Notes: generated by a model not told the origin, from the letters alone. Shown: positions 5,651 to 13,650, numbered from the stretch's first letter. The stretch: 16,136 nt of DNA from an uncultured Eubacteriales bacterium (GCA_905201895.1 CAJKPX010000048.1:1-16136), one strand, 5' to 3'. Numbers and translations: made by a program.

Positions 5651-6688
5651 ATGAACAAGGAATTTTTATTCGAGCTTTTGAGAACAGGCTCGGTTTCGGG
5701 CAATGAGGCAGAGCTGGAAAAGAAGATCTACAACTATATGCAGGACAAGGCAGAGCTTGTAACGGTGGACGAGCTCGGCAACGTGACCGCCGCGATCAAT
5801 CCCACCGCCCCCTTTCGCGTGCTGGCTGCGGGTCATGCCGATGAGATCGGGTTGATGGTTTCGGCAATCGGCGGCGACGGCTCGCTAATGGTAACGCGCA
5901 TCGGTGGAATCTACTCCACCACCTACCTCGGGCAAAAGGTTCGGGTCTACACCAAAAACGGCGTCCTCTTCGGGGCGGTTGCAAATTCCCGCTCGATCTC
6001 CAAGAATCGCGATCTGGAGGCGTCCGCTCTGCGCATCGACATCGGCGCGAAGGATCGCGAGGATGCGATGAAATACGTGGAGCTCGGAGACACGGTAACC
6101 TTTGACACCGACGTGCGCGAGCTTCTCAACGACCGCATCAGCGGCAGAGCGCTCGACAACCGCCTCGGCGCCTTTATCGTGATGGAGGCGCTTGCAAAGG
6201 CAAAGGAAAAGGGCGCCACCGTGGGCTGCTATTCCGTGTCGACAACAGGCGAGGAAACCACGGGAAACGGCGCGTATTTTACCGCGTCGCGCGTCCGCCC
6301 CAACATCGTGATTGCGGTTGACGTGACCTACACCTCGGACAACTGCGGCATCAGCGAGGCAGAGACCGGTGACGTATCTCTCGGTAAGGGCCCCGTGCTC
6401 TGCAACAATCCCTCGATCCACAAAAAGGTCAACGAATGCCTGCGCGCATGCGCTGAAAAGCTGGGCATTGAGGTCCAGACCGAGGCAGCAAGCGGTCGCA
6501 CCGGTACCGACGGCGACGTGATGCACAAGACCGGCATCGGCGTGCCCTTTGCGCTGATCTCGATCCCGCTGCGCTATATGCACAACCCCAACGAGGTAGC
6601 GGCGCTTGCAGACGTGCAGGGCTGCATTGATCTTCTGGCAGAGTTCTTTGCAAGCTGCACAGAGGACATGAATCTGCGCCCGTTCTGA
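5651..6688 (+). CDS. M42 family metallopeptidase (glutamyl aminopeptidase/endoglucanase-like)
   Basis: A 345-aa co-catalytic dimetal aminopeptidase of the M42 family (FrvX/YsdC-like, tetrahedral TET assemblies in characterised members), predicted to trim peptides in the cytoplasm. The expected metal and catalytic residues are visible: His62 and Asp64 in AGHADEIG, Asp169 in GRALDNRLG, Glu201-Glu202 in TTGEETTGNG, Asp224 in AVDVTYTSD and His311 in RYMHNPNE. The inserted PDZ-like domain between the first His/Asp and Asp169 is present (about 75-160). Length is normal for the family. The ATG is fixed by GGAGGT 5 nt upstream. It is monocistronic and faces the activase operon tail to tail. Confidence 0.93.
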   Translation: MNKEFLFELLRTGSVSGNEAELEKKIYNYMQDKAELVTVDELGNVTAAINPTAPFRVLAAGHADEIGLMVSAIGGDGSLMVTRIGGIYSTTYLGQKVRVYTKNGVLFGAVANSRSISKNRDLEASALRIDIGAKDREDAMKYVELGDTVTFDTDVRELLNDRISGRALDNRLGAFIVMEALAKAKEKGATVGCYSVSTTGEETTGNGAYFTASRVRPNIVIAVDVTYTSDNCGISEAETGDVSLGKGPVLCNNPSIHKKVNECLRACAEKLGIEVQTEAASGRTGTDGDVMHKTGIGVPFALISIPLRYMHNPNEVAALADVQGCIDLLAEFFASCTEDMNLRPF

Positions 6689-6732
6689 AACGAAACGTCG
6701 GGCGAGAACCTTGTCCACCTTTTCAAAAAAAT

Positions 6733-6775
6733 GAGAGGTTGCCTCAAATGCGTATCGCATTTGAGGCAACCTCTC
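6733..6775 (-). terminator. Terminator of the activase operon, overlapping its last stop codon
   Basis: Perfect 20-bp stem (6733-6752 with 6756-6775) and a TAT loop. On the minus strand it is followed by ATTTTTTTG, a good U-tract; on the plus strand the tail is poor. Base 6775 is also the last base of the TAG stop of the 443-aa gene, so the hairpin starts within the stop codon. It also separates the convergent M42 gene. Confidence 0.88.
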
Positions 6776-8106
6776 TATCTGTTTCGTATCGTTTTTTGTG
6801 AAACCGTAACCTGTGCTGCGTCCTCCGACGTTTCTGCGTCGGCGGGTACGTTCGCTCTTTTTTGCTTTCTTGCGTTGGCAAGCATGAGCTTGAGGCGGTT
6901 TTCCTGGTTGACGCGGCTCGCGCCTGCGTCATAGTCGATCGCCACGATGTTGGCGTTGGGGCAGAGCTCCTTGATCGGCTTCATCATGCCCTTGCCGCAG
7001 ATGTGATTGGGCAAGCATCCGAAGGGCTGCGTGCAAACAACGTTACTGCATCCCGAATGCGCCAGCTCGATCATCTCCGCCGTGAGCAGCCAGCCCTCTC
7101 CCATCTTCACCGCGTGGCTGATCACGCTGCCCGCCATATCCACAACGTCAGAAAAGGGCGTGAGTGCCGCAAAGCCATGCGACTCGATCGTTTGGGACAT
7201 GCGGTCCTTCATGCGGCAGAGGATCGGATAGAGCAAACGGCACGCCGTGGAGCGCACCCAGCGGCGGCGGTAGAGCTTATATTCCATGATCTCGTTGTAA
7301 ACGTAATACAAAATGAAGTCAAAGAGCCCCGGCACCACCGGCTCCGCGCCCTCGCTGATGAGAAAGCGCTCGAGCTCGTTGTTTGCAAGCGGCGAATATT
7401 TGACGAAAATCTCGCCAACGATGCCAACCTTCACCGCGTCGCGCTTCGCAACCTCAATTGCGGCGAAATCGGCGGCAATGCGCTCGTAGTTGCGCTTGAC
7501 GTCCCCATAGCGCAGGCGACCGCCCACACCCAGCTCACGTCCGAGCCGCTCGATCCATTCGTCGGCAAGCCGCTCGGCTGCTCCCTTTTCAACCTCATAG
7601 GGGCGCACCTGATTGACCAGGTTCATAATGATGTCGCCGTAGAGCACGGCGCACGCCATCTTGAGCACCATCGGAACGGTGAGCTTGAAGCCCGGGTGAC
7701 GCTCAAGCCCCGAAAAGCTGAAGGAAATCACGGGGATATGCCCATAGCCCGCCTTGACGAGTGCCTTGCGGATGAGCGAGATGTAGTTGGAGGCGCGGCA
7801 TCCGCCGCCCGTTTGGAACATAATCAGCGCGGTCTTATTCAGATCGTATTTTCCCGATTGCAGGGCGTCGATAAACTGTCCGATCACAACCACCGCGGGA
7901 TAGCAGGTGTCATTGTGGGTATATTTAAGACCGGTTTCGGCGATCTGCGGTCCCGTTGTGGTGAGCAGCTCGGCATTGAGCCCATAGGTGGAAAGGATAC
8001 GCGCGATCAGCTTGAAATGCATGGGGAGCATGTTTGGAACAAGGATGGTATAGTCCTTTTTCATCTCCTCGGTGAAGGGAATGAAGCTTTTATCCTGCAT
8101 TTTCAC
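6775..8106 (-). CDS. 2-hydroxyacyl-CoA dehydratase/activase-related protein (C-terminal half, HgdB/DUF2229-like)
   Basis: A 443-aa protein matching what is normally the C-terminal third of the giant ~1,400-aa 'acyl-CoA dehydratase activase' proteins of Clostridia. Conserved cysteines likely ligate Fe-S: C68 in NDTCYP, C103 in QTGGGCRASN, C353 in SGCSN, and C358, C364 and C370 in VVCTQPFGCLPNHICGKG. The DYDAGASRVNQENR segment is a family landmark. It is probably the electron-accepting/catalytic partner of the ATPase encoded just upstream; the substrate is unknown. Its GTG overlaps the upstream stop (GTGA). An ATG two codons in (8100) is an alternative, with AAAGGGG serving either start. The last ~35 residues are low-complexity and polar. 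Confidence 0.85.
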   Translation of the reverse strand: MKMQDKSFIPFTEEMKKDYTILVPNMLPMHFKLIARILSTYGLNAELLTTTGPQIAETGLKYTHNDTCYPAVVVIGQFIDALQSGKYDLNKTALIMFQTGGGCRASNYISLIRKALVKAGYGHIPVISFSFSGLERHPGFKLTVPMVLKMACAVLYGDIIMNLVNQVRPYEVEKGAAERLADEWIERLGRELGVGGRLRYGDVKRNYERIAADFAAIEVAKRDAVKVGIVGEIFVKYSPLANNELERFLISEGAEPVVPGLFDFILYYVYNEIMEYKLYRRRWVRSTACRLLYPILCRMKDRMSQTIESHGFAALTPFSDVVDMAGSVISHAVKMGEGWLLTAEMIELAHSGCSNVVCTQPFGCLPNHICGKGMMKPIKELCPNANIVAIDYDAGASRVNQENRLKLMLANARKQKRANVPADAETSEDAAQVTVSQKTIRNR

Positions 8107-11033
8107 AGTCCCCTTTCTTCAAGCGCGCCGAGCAGACTGCGCAGTCGGATGCGCACGGCACCGAGATTGGTGATCTCGTCGATCTTGATCTGCGTGTAGT
8201 ATTTGTTGCTCCGCTCGAGGATCGCACGCACCTCGTCGGTTGTGATCGCGTCGACCCCGCAGCCGAACGAAACGAGCTGAACGAGCTCGGTGTCGGCATG
8301 CTCGGCGGCGTACGCCGCCGCACGGTAGAGCCGCGCGTGGAAGGTCCATTGGTCGAGCACCTTGACCTCTTGGATCGGTGCCAGATGGCAGACCGCGTCC
8401 TCACTCACCACCACAAAGCCCAAGCCCGATGCGAGCTTGTCGATGCCGTGTCCGATCTCGGGATCAATGTGGTAGGGTCTGCCCGCGAGGATCATGATCC
8501 GCTTGCCGTTTGCGCGCGCATAGGCGAGCGCCGCCTCGCCCTCGGCACGGATCGCCGCCTTATATCGTTCGTACGCCGCAAAGCCCTCGGCAACCGCCCG
8601 CTTTACCTCGCGACGCTTGATCGCGGGGTCGAGCTTTTTCAGGCAGGGCAGAAGCGTGTCGGTCAGGCCTTTTTCGGAATCGAGCGAGAGGTAGGGATAG
8701 AGGAAGCGCACCTGCTCAAGCGCCTCCATGTTGGCGTTGAGCAGCTCGGCGTAGTAGGCAACGACGGGACAGTTATAGTGATTGTCCGACGCGCCCTCGT
8801 CGATATTGTAGGTGAGCCCGGGGTAGAACAGCGTTTCGATGCCTGCGTCCATAATCAGCTCGAGCATGTGTCCGTGCATGATCTTGGCGGGATAGCAGGC
8901 GGTGTCGGAGGGAATGGTGAACTGCCCCTTCTCATAGGTGCGTCGGTTGGATTGCTTGGAGAAATGCACCTCAAAGCCGAGCGCGGTGAAAAGCGCGTGC
9001 CAGAGCGGTGCGAGCTCATAGGTGGAGAGCGCCATCGGAATGCCGAGCTTGCCGCGCGGTCCGCGCACGGGCGTGAGCGAATTGAGATATTCGCGCTTCC
9101 ATGCGTGGAGATTCGGTAGACTCTCGGAAGCCTCCTGACCGAGCCCCTTGGAGCATTGGTTGCCCGAGATATAGCGCTTGCCGTCGGCAAAGCGGTTGAC
9201 GGTGAGATGGCAGTGGTTTGCGCAGCCCTTGCAGACCGTTGTGGTGGACGTATGCTTGAAATCGCGCAGAGCGTCGGCATCGAGCAGGGTGCTCGTCTGC
9301 ACGCTCATGCAATGGATCGCCGCGCCGTATGCCCCCATCACGCCTGCGATCGAGGGACGGATCACGTCCGAGCCGATCTCCTTTTCAAAGGCGCGAAGCA
9401 CGGCGTCGTTATAAAAGGTTCCGCCCTGCACCACGATGCGGCTGCCGAGCTCCTTCGGGGACACGGCACGGATGACCTTATAGATCGCGTTCTTGACCAC
9501 GCTGATCGAGAGACCTGCCGAAATATCCTCGACGGTGGCGCCGTCCTTTTGGGACTGCTTGACCGAGGAATTCATAAACACGGTGCAGCGCGAGCCGAGG
9601 TTCACGGGCGCGGGAGCGCGAAGCCCCAGACGCGCGAAATTCTCAATGGTGTGCCCCATTGCCTTGGCAAAGGTTTCGATGAACGAGCCGCAGCCCGAGG
9701 AGCACGCCTCGTTGAGCATGATGCTGTCGATCGCACCGTTGCGGATGCGGAAGCATTTGATGTCCTGTCCGCCGATGTCGAGAATAAAATCGACGTCGGG
9801 GCAGAAATGCTTTGCGGCGGTGTAATGTGCAATGGTTTCCACGATGCCCTCGTCAACGTGGAAGGCATGGCGGATCAGCTCCTCGCCGTATCCCGTGACC
9901 GCGCTGCCGCAGATCTCGATCCGATCGGCACAAAGGCGTCGGATCTCGGATAGCTGCTCACGCACGAGCGTGACGGGGTTTCCGCGATTGGAGCTGTAAA
10001 ATGAATAGAGGATCGAGCGGTCGGCGGCGATGAGAATGAGCTTGGTTGTGGTGCTTCCGCAATCAATGCCGAGCCATGCTCTGCCTCGGTAGGTGTTGAT
10101 GTCGGTGTTGGGAACCGACGCGCGGCTGTGTCTGGCACAAAAGGCGTCGTATTCCTCGGTGGTGGCAAAGAGCGGAGCGAGACGATCGGATCCCTGCACC
10201 TGTCCCCCCGACTCGGCACGGATGCCGTCAAGCAAAGCCTGCACTGTGATCGGCTCGGTGCCCTGCGCCGCCATTGCGGCACCCATTGCAACCGAATAGA
10301 GCGCGTAGTCGGGAAAGATCGCGGTCTCCTCGGTCAGCTGCAGGGTCTCGTAGAAACGCTTTTGCAGACCGTGGCAATAGTAGAGCGGTCCACCGAGGAA
10401 CATCACCTTGCCCTCGATCCTGCGCCCCTGGATCAGCCCCGTGACCGTTTGGTTGACCACCGCCTGAAAGATGCTCGCGGCAACGTCTGCCTTGCTCGCG
10501 CCTTGATTGAGCAGGGGCTGAATGTCGGTCTTTGCAAAAACGCCGCAGCGCGAGGCGATCGGATAGATGCGCGTTGCCGAAAGGCTTGCCGCGTCCATTT
10601 CGTCAACCGTCATGTCGAGCAGCACCGCCATCTGGTCGATGAAGGCGCCCGTTCCGCCCGCGCAGGAGCCGTTCATGCGCTCGTCCACGCCACCGCGGAA
10701 GAAAATGACCTTTGCATCCTCACCGCCCAGCTCGATGACAACACCCGTGTCGGGAGCAAGGCGCTCCACCACCTCACCCGTGGCGTAGACCTCCTGCACG
10801 AAGGGCAGCCCCGCGTTCTGCGCAAGCCCCATGCCGGCAGATCCCGAAACGGTGACGCACACCTGCTCGAGCGGATGCTCGCGGCAGAGCTCCTCGATCA
10901 TTTCGAGCACGGTTTGGCGTGCGCGCGAAAGATGGCGGCGATATTTGTGATAGATGACCCGATTTCCATCCATGAGCGCCAGCTTGGCGGTGGTGGAACC
11001 GATGTCCATTCCGAGTGTGAGAGATTTGTTCAA
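8103..11033 (-). CDS. Tandem BadF/BadG/HgdC-type activase ATPase fused to a DUF2229 domain
   Basis: A 976-aa protein with two ASKHA-fold activase ATPase domains in tandem. Domain 1 (about 5-255) has LGMDIGSTTAKL, ELGGEDAK, C124 in NGSCAGGTGAF and C163 in SRCGVF. Domain 2 (about 319-573) has LGIDCGSTTTKL, DIGGQDIK, C444/C448 in ACSSGCGSF and C483 in SRCTVF. The paired cysteines correspond to the inter-subunit [4Fe-4S] ligands of the HgdC archerase. A cysteine knot CKGCANHC (601-608) plus C627 follows, then a DUF2229-like domain (about 660-960) with SDTACYPAKI and SFGCGVDAI. Known relatives couple ATP hydrolysis to low-potential electron injection into a dehydratase or double-cubane reductase. 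TTG start with AAGGAG 8 nt upstream. First gene of a two-gene operon. Confidence 0.92.
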   Translation of the reverse strand: MNKSLTLGMDIGSTTAKLALMDGNRVIYHKYRRHLSRARQTVLEMIEELCREHPLEQVCVTVSGSAGMGLAQNAGLPFVQEVYATGEVVERLAPDTGVVIELGGEDAKVIFFRGGVDERMNGSCAGGTGAFIDQMAVLLDMTVDEMDAASLSATRIYPIASRCGVFAKTDIQPLLNQGASKADVAASIFQAVVNQTVTGLIQGRRIEGKVMFLGGPLYYCHGLQKRFYETLQLTEETAIFPDYALYSVAMGAAMAAQGTEPITVQALLDGIRAESGGQVQGSDRLAPLFATTEEYDAFCARHSRASVPNTDINTYRGRAWLGIDCGSTTTKLILIAADRSILYSFYSSNRGNPVTLVREQLSEIRRLCADRIEICGSAVTGYGEELIRHAFHVDEGIVETIAHYTAAKHFCPDVDFILDIGGQDIKCFRIRNGAIDSIMLNEACSSGCGSFIETFAKAMGHTIENFARLGLRAPAPVNLGSRCTVFMNSSVKQSQKDGATVEDISAGLSISVVKNAIYKVIRAVSPKELGSRIVVQGGTFYNDAVLRAFEKEIGSDVIRPSIAGVMGAYGAAIHCMSVQTSTLLDADALRDFKHTSTTTVCKGCANHCHLTVNRFADGKRYISGNQCSKGLGQEASESLPNLHAWKREYLNSLTPVRGPRGKLGIPMALSTYELAPLWHALFTALGFEVHFSKQSNRRTYEKGQFTIPSDTACYPAKIMHGHMLELIMDAGIETLFYPGLTYNIDEGASDNHYNCPVVAYYAELLNANMEALEQVRFLYPYLSLDSEKGLTDTLLPCLKKLDPAIKRREVKRAVAEGFAAYERYKAAIRAEGEAALAYARANGKRIMILAGRPYHIDPEIGHGIDKLASGLGFVVVSEDAVCHLAPIQEVKVLDQWTFHARLYRAAAYAAEHADTELVQLVSFGCGVDAITTDEVRAILERSNKYYTQIKIDEITNLGAVRIRLRSLLGALEERGL

Positions 11034-11083
11034 TGCTTGTTCTCCTTGTCAGTGTTTCGCAGATTCAATAGATCAGATTTCAC

Positions 11084-11182
11084 TCAAGGGTCACTGCCCG
11101 TTTGTCCTTGCGCCGAGAAAAAGTGCGGAGAGGTCCTCGGGCTCACCTTTCCCTCGTCCCGCGCACGCCGGATGATTTGCAT
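11084..11182 (-). other. Short upstream ORF in the activase leader (32 codons, doubtful)
   Basis: Between the activase promoter and its TTG lies a ~160-nt leader. It contains ATG...TGA encoding MQIIRRARDEGKVSPRTSPH followed by FFSAQGQTGSDP. There is no Shine-Dalgarno site, so translation is not supported. The leader can also pair GGAAAGGT with ACCTCTCC (one mismatch) in a short hairpin. It may be a regulatory leader or just spacer; no known riboswitch class was recognised. Confidence 0.25.
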
Positions 11183-11202
11183 GGACTTAACTAATAAATT
11201 TC

Positions 11203-11231
11203 ATTATATCATAATTCGACCAAAAAATCAA
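11203..11231 (-). promoter_or_regulatory. Sigma-A promoter of the activase operon
   Basis: On the minus strand TTGATT (11231-11226), 17-bp spacer, TATAAT (11208-11203). The transcript would carry a leader of about 160 nt before the TTG start at 11033. Confidence 0.85.
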
Positions 11232-11252
11232 GTTTTTTGCAGAAAAACGAAA

Positions 11253-11308
11253 AAACAGCCCCAATACAGAGCCGCATCCGATGGAACGGGCGGTCCTTGG
11301 GACTGTTT
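11253..11308 (-). terminator. Probable terminator downstream of spoIIR
   Basis: On the minus strand AAACAGTCCCAA (11308-11297) pairs with TTGGGGCTGTTT (11264-11253), 12 bp with one G-U, followed by TTTTTTCGTTTTT. The 32-nt loop contains a smaller CCGC/GCGG hairpin. It lies between spoIIR and the activase promoter, where a terminator is expected. The stretch 11309-11510 shows no convincing gene; only weak palindromes (GGCAAC/GTTGCC at 11394-11418 and AGGGG/CCCCT near 11485-11500). Confidence 0.55.
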
Positions 11309-11510
11309 AGGTGCTGTTCGGATTGCGCTTGCGGTGTTGCCGGGACCGCTTTCTCAACGCATCGCCTCGAGCAGGTGCCCCTCGCAGCAAACAGGCAACG
11401 GCAGGCTTTTTTGTTGCCGGGATGCTTACCTTTTTTGACGCGATGGGCGGAAAAAGCCTCGGAGGGGGCGACCAAATGCTATGAGGGGGTCAGTCCCCTT
11501 GCAGGAGCTC

Positions 11511-12119
11511 TTACCACAAATTCTGCAGCAGCTCCAGAATTTTGAAGCGGACCCGATAGACGGGCTTTTCCGACTCGGTGATAATTTTATACTGCGAAGG
11601 AGTGAGTCCAACGGCGATGAAGGCATCCTCGGCGTCCTCGGGCGAGACCGAGGCGGAGCCGAGGCAGATGGGCGGAAAGAGACAGCACCACCAATTTTGT
11701 CCCGCCGCTTCTCCGATGCAAACGCGCAACGAGAGATAGGACCCCGAGGGGAAGCAGATGCCGTCGTAATCGCGCGTGGGGTATGACTCCTCGCCGAGCA
11801 GAATTTCCACGCGGTCGGAGCAGCCCTCGGCGGCAAGAACGCCCTCGGCGGCAGCACGGATTGCATCAACGTTTGCCTCGATCACCGCGCGTGCCTCATC
11901 CTGCGAGGTGCAGTCGGCAAGGAGCGGAGAGGTGACGGCAAGCACGGCGTCACGCACGCGGAGCTTGCGTGCCTGGTCCTCCTCTCCGTCCGAATCGGCA
12001 AGCACGTGCAGGCGCACCACCGTATCGTAGATTTCGTCCTCTCCGTGGACAGGGAAAAGACCGACGAAAAGCAGGATCGCACAAAGTGCGAGCGTGGCAA
12101 TAAGTAATCTTCTTTGCAT
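11511..12119 (-). CDS. spoIIR: Stage II sporulation protein R
   Basis: A 202-aa SpoIIR homologue. In Bacillus, SpoIIR is made in the forespore, secreted into the intermembrane space and triggers the SpoIIGA protease to cleave pro-sigma-E in the mother cell. Visible here are an N-terminal hydrophobic export segment (about 5-22), the family signature VVRLHVLADSDGEEDQ (34-49) with KLRVRDAV, and the late block GQNWWCCLFPPICL (140-153). The ATG at 12119 was chosen because GGGAGG sits 9 nt upstream; an in-frame ATG 14 codons earlier would lie inside the hairpin and lacks a site. It is the last gene of the rbfA-nrnA-spoIIR run. It shows that the organism encodes a key step of endospore formation. 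Confidence 0.93.
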   Translation of the reverse strand: MQRRLLIATLALCAILLFVGLFPVHGEDEIYDTVVRLHVLADSDGEEDQARKLRVRDAVLAVTSPLLADCTSQDEARAVIEANVDAIRAAAEGVLAAEGCSDRVEILLGEESYPTRDYDGICFPSGSYLSLRVCIGEAAGQNWWCCLFPPICLGSASVSPEDAEDAFIAVGLTPSQYKIITESEKPVYRVRFKILELLQNLW

Positions 12120-12122
12120 AAC

Positions 12123-12178
12123 AAAAGACCTCCCTTTTGGTGTGATGCCATTAGCATTCACCGCTCGGGAGGTCTTTT
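12123..12178 (-). terminator. Inverted repeat: nrnA terminator whose 3' arm contains the spoIIR ribosome binding site
   Basis: On the minus strand AAAAGACCTCCC (12178-12167) and GGGAGGTCTTTT (12134-12123) are perfect 12-bp complements, extending to about 15 bp with one mismatch. The GC core followed by TTTTGTT fits a rho-independent terminator after nrnA. The GGGAGG of the 3' arm is the only Shine-Dalgarno sequence for the spoIIR ATG 9 nt away, so a transcript starting upstream of the hairpin would have that site masked. Confidence 0.75.
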
Positions 12179-12182
12179 ATTC
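12152..12182 (-). promoter_or_regulatory. Possible forespore (sigma-F-like) promoter of spoIIR
   Basis: On the minus strand GAATA (12182-12178), 15-bp spacer, GGTGAATGCTA (12162-12152). This loosely resembles sigma-F promoters (GHATA-type -35, GG-rich -10) and spoIIR is sigma-F-dependent in Bacillus. The match is imperfect and the consensus is from memory. Transcription from here would start inside the hairpin loop, lose the 5' arm and leave the ribosome site free. Confidence 0.35.
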
Positions 12183-12208
12183 AGCTTTGGGAAAATTCTT
12201 TTTGGGGA

Positions 12209-13213
12209 TCAATCGAGCGCACTGACGTCAATTGCAGCCACCAGCTTTTGCATCGCCTCGTCGGCATCGGCAGCCTCAATGGTGCAGCCTGCCGCCTTGG
12301 TGTGTCCGCCGCCGCCAAAGCCCACGCAGAGGTCGGAGACGGAATAGCTGCAGGAGGAGCGCACCGACACGCGGAAGCTGCCCTCGGTTCCGGGCTGACG
12401 GATCGACGCCGCCACACACACGCCCTTGAGCGAGCGCGCCACGTCCACAAGCGTGTCGAGGTGATCGTCCTCAAGTCCGAGCGCAACCTTGAGTGCATAG
12501 GGGAAGGTAATCACCGCGATCTTACCGCCCGCAAACAGATGCAGGTTGGAAATACCCGCCGCACGTGCACGGAGCTGCTCGAGCGAATAGGTGTCGAACA
12601 GGCGACGGTTGATCTCGGCGCAGTCGATGCCGCGCATCGTCAGCTCGGCGGCACGCATGTGCGTTTTTGCGGTGACGTTGGAAAAGCGGAAGCAGCCCGT
12701 GTCCGCGCTGATTGCCGCATAGATCGCAATGCAGAGCTCATCGGTAATGGTAATCAGCTCGTCGGTGGCAAGGCGCTTGGCAAGGTCAAACAAAATCTCT
12801 CCCGTTGCCGCGCCGCCCTCGCGGATATAGTAATCGGTATAGGGCCATCCCATCTCGTGGTGGTCGAGCATCATATCCACCTCGCCACCGTAAATATCCC
12901 ACAGCTCGCCGAGCTGCGAGGGGGATGCGGAATCGACGCTGATGATGCGTACGTCCTCAAAATCCTCGGGAACCGAGTCGGGAAGCACGCTCTCCTGCAC
13001 GCCGCCCGTGATAAACTGCAGGCGCTCGGGCAGCTCGCTCTCGCAAACGCACCATGCACGCGAGCCCAGACCCTCCAGGATTTCGCGCAGCGCAAACGCA
13101 GAGCCCACCGCATCGGCATCGGGATTTCTGTGAAAGAGAATGAGCGTGTCGGCAGGCTGCACCAGCCGCTCGATCACGTCCTCAAAGGAAAGCTCCGCCA
13201 TATCCTCACGCAT
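12209..13213 (-). CDS. nrnA: DHH/DHHA1 phosphoesterase, NrnA-type oligoribonuclease/pAp phosphatase
   Basis: A 334-aa DHH-superfamily phosphoesterase. NrnA degrades 2-5 nt RNAs and dephosphorylates 3'-phosphoadenosine 5'-phosphate, with Mn2+. DHH-domain motifs are visible: HRNPDADAVGSA (28-39), the single Asp of SVDSASP (D94), DHHE (117-120) and AISADTGCF (168-175). The DHHA1 domain ends in VGFGGGGHTKAAGC (297-310), the substrate-binding GGGH loop. The ATG at 13213 overlaps the rbfA stop by 8 nt, with GGAGG 9 nt upstream; the in-frame ATG at 13222 touches that same GGAGG and is unlikely. rbfA-nrnA adjacency is common in Firmicutes; truB, often next, is absent and spoIIR follows instead. Confidence 0.92.
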   Translation of the reverse strand: MREDMAELSFEDVIERLVQPADTLILFHRNPDADAVGSAFALREILEGLGSRAWCVCESELPERLQFITGGVQESVLPDSVPEDFEDVRIISVDSASPSQLGELWDIYGGEVDMMLDHHEMGWPYTDYYIREGGAATGEILFDLAKRLATDELITITDELCIAIYAAISADTGCFRFSNVTAKTHMRAAELTMRGIDCAEINRRLFDTYSLEQLRARAAGISNLHLFAGGKIAVITFPYALKVALGLEDDHLDTLVDVARSLKGVCVAASIRQPGTEGSFRVSVRSSCSYSVSDLCVGFGGGGHTKAAGCTIEAADADEAMQKLVAAIDVSALD

Positions 13214-13586
13214 CTCCGTCATCCTCCCCTTCTTCGTCCTCCTCGGGGGTGATCTCAAGTCCCTCCAGGATCGACGCGATGTGCGCGCCGTAGGAAATCG
13301 AGGAATCGGTGAGGAAGGTCAGCTCGGGCGTGATGCGCAGGTTGAGCGAGCGCGCCAGCTCACGGCGGATAAAGCCGTTTGCCGCCTTGAGCCCCTTGGC
13401 GATCTCTTTTGCATCGCCACTGAGCACCGAATAATAAATTTTTGCATATTTGAGGTCTGCCGTGCAATCCGCCGCAGTGACGCTGATGAATGCCTCGCTC
13501 ACTCTCGGGTCCTTGACACGGCGCAAAATCGAGGTCATCTCCTTTTGGATCTCCTCGTTGATCCGATCGCGTCTGTATTTTGCCAT
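13206..13586 (-). CDS. rbfA: 30S ribosome-binding factor A
   Basis: A 126-aa RbfA, a KH-type II RNA-binding protein needed for maturation of the 16S rRNA 5' end and cold adaptation. Family features seen are an N-terminal helix MAKYRRDRINEEIQKE, the KDPRV motif (25-29), KYAKIYYSV (47-54), the helix AANGFIRRELARSLNLR and the PELTFLTD strand. The C-terminus adds an acidic tail (EEDEEGEDDGDA). The ATG at 13586 is fixed by AAAGGAG 8 nt upstream; the longer in-frame ORF to 13652 has no support. Its 3' end overlaps nrnA by 8 nt. A GGGACTGCC/GGCAGTCCC hairpin lies in the 87-bp gap upstream. Confidence 0.95.
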   Translation of the reverse strand: MAKYRRDRINEEIQKEMTSILRRVKDPRVSEAFISVTAADCTADLKYAKIYYSVLSGDAKEIAKGLKAANGFIRRELARSLNLRITPELTFLTDSSISYGAHIASILEGLEITPEEDEEGEDDGDA

Positions 13587-13628
13587 CTTCGTTCTCCTTT
13601 TTTCGATCAGGGGTCCTTCATTTAATAT

Positions 13629-13650
13629 GGGACTGCCCTTCGGCAGTCCC
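13629..13650. other. 9-bp hairpin between the 13674 gene and rbfA
   Basis: GGGACTGCC (13629-13637) and GGCAGTCCC (13642-13650) flank a 4-nt loop. No T-run follows on either strand, so it is not a classical terminator. It may be a processing or stability element within the transcript that links the small membrane protein gene to rbfA. Confidence 0.6.

Noticed and set aside
6862..8199. Long plus-strand ORF of 445 codons
   Set aside because: It is antisense to the 443-aa activase partner; its composition (Arg/His/Ala/Val-rich) is typical of a shadow of GC-rich coding DNA and it has no ribosome site.
11209..11545. ORFs of 88 (minus) and 102 (plus) codons between the activase promoter and spoIIR
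   Set aside because: No ribosome sites and no recognisable protein pattern; they cross the putative terminator and the operon promoter.
12248..13252. Plus-strand ORF of 334 codons
   Set aside because: Antisense shadow of nrnA, which has all the DHH motifs on the minus strand.
13629..13650. Terminator between the 13674 gene and rbfA
   Set aside because: The hairpin is strong but has no T-run on the minus strand; co-transcription is more likely.
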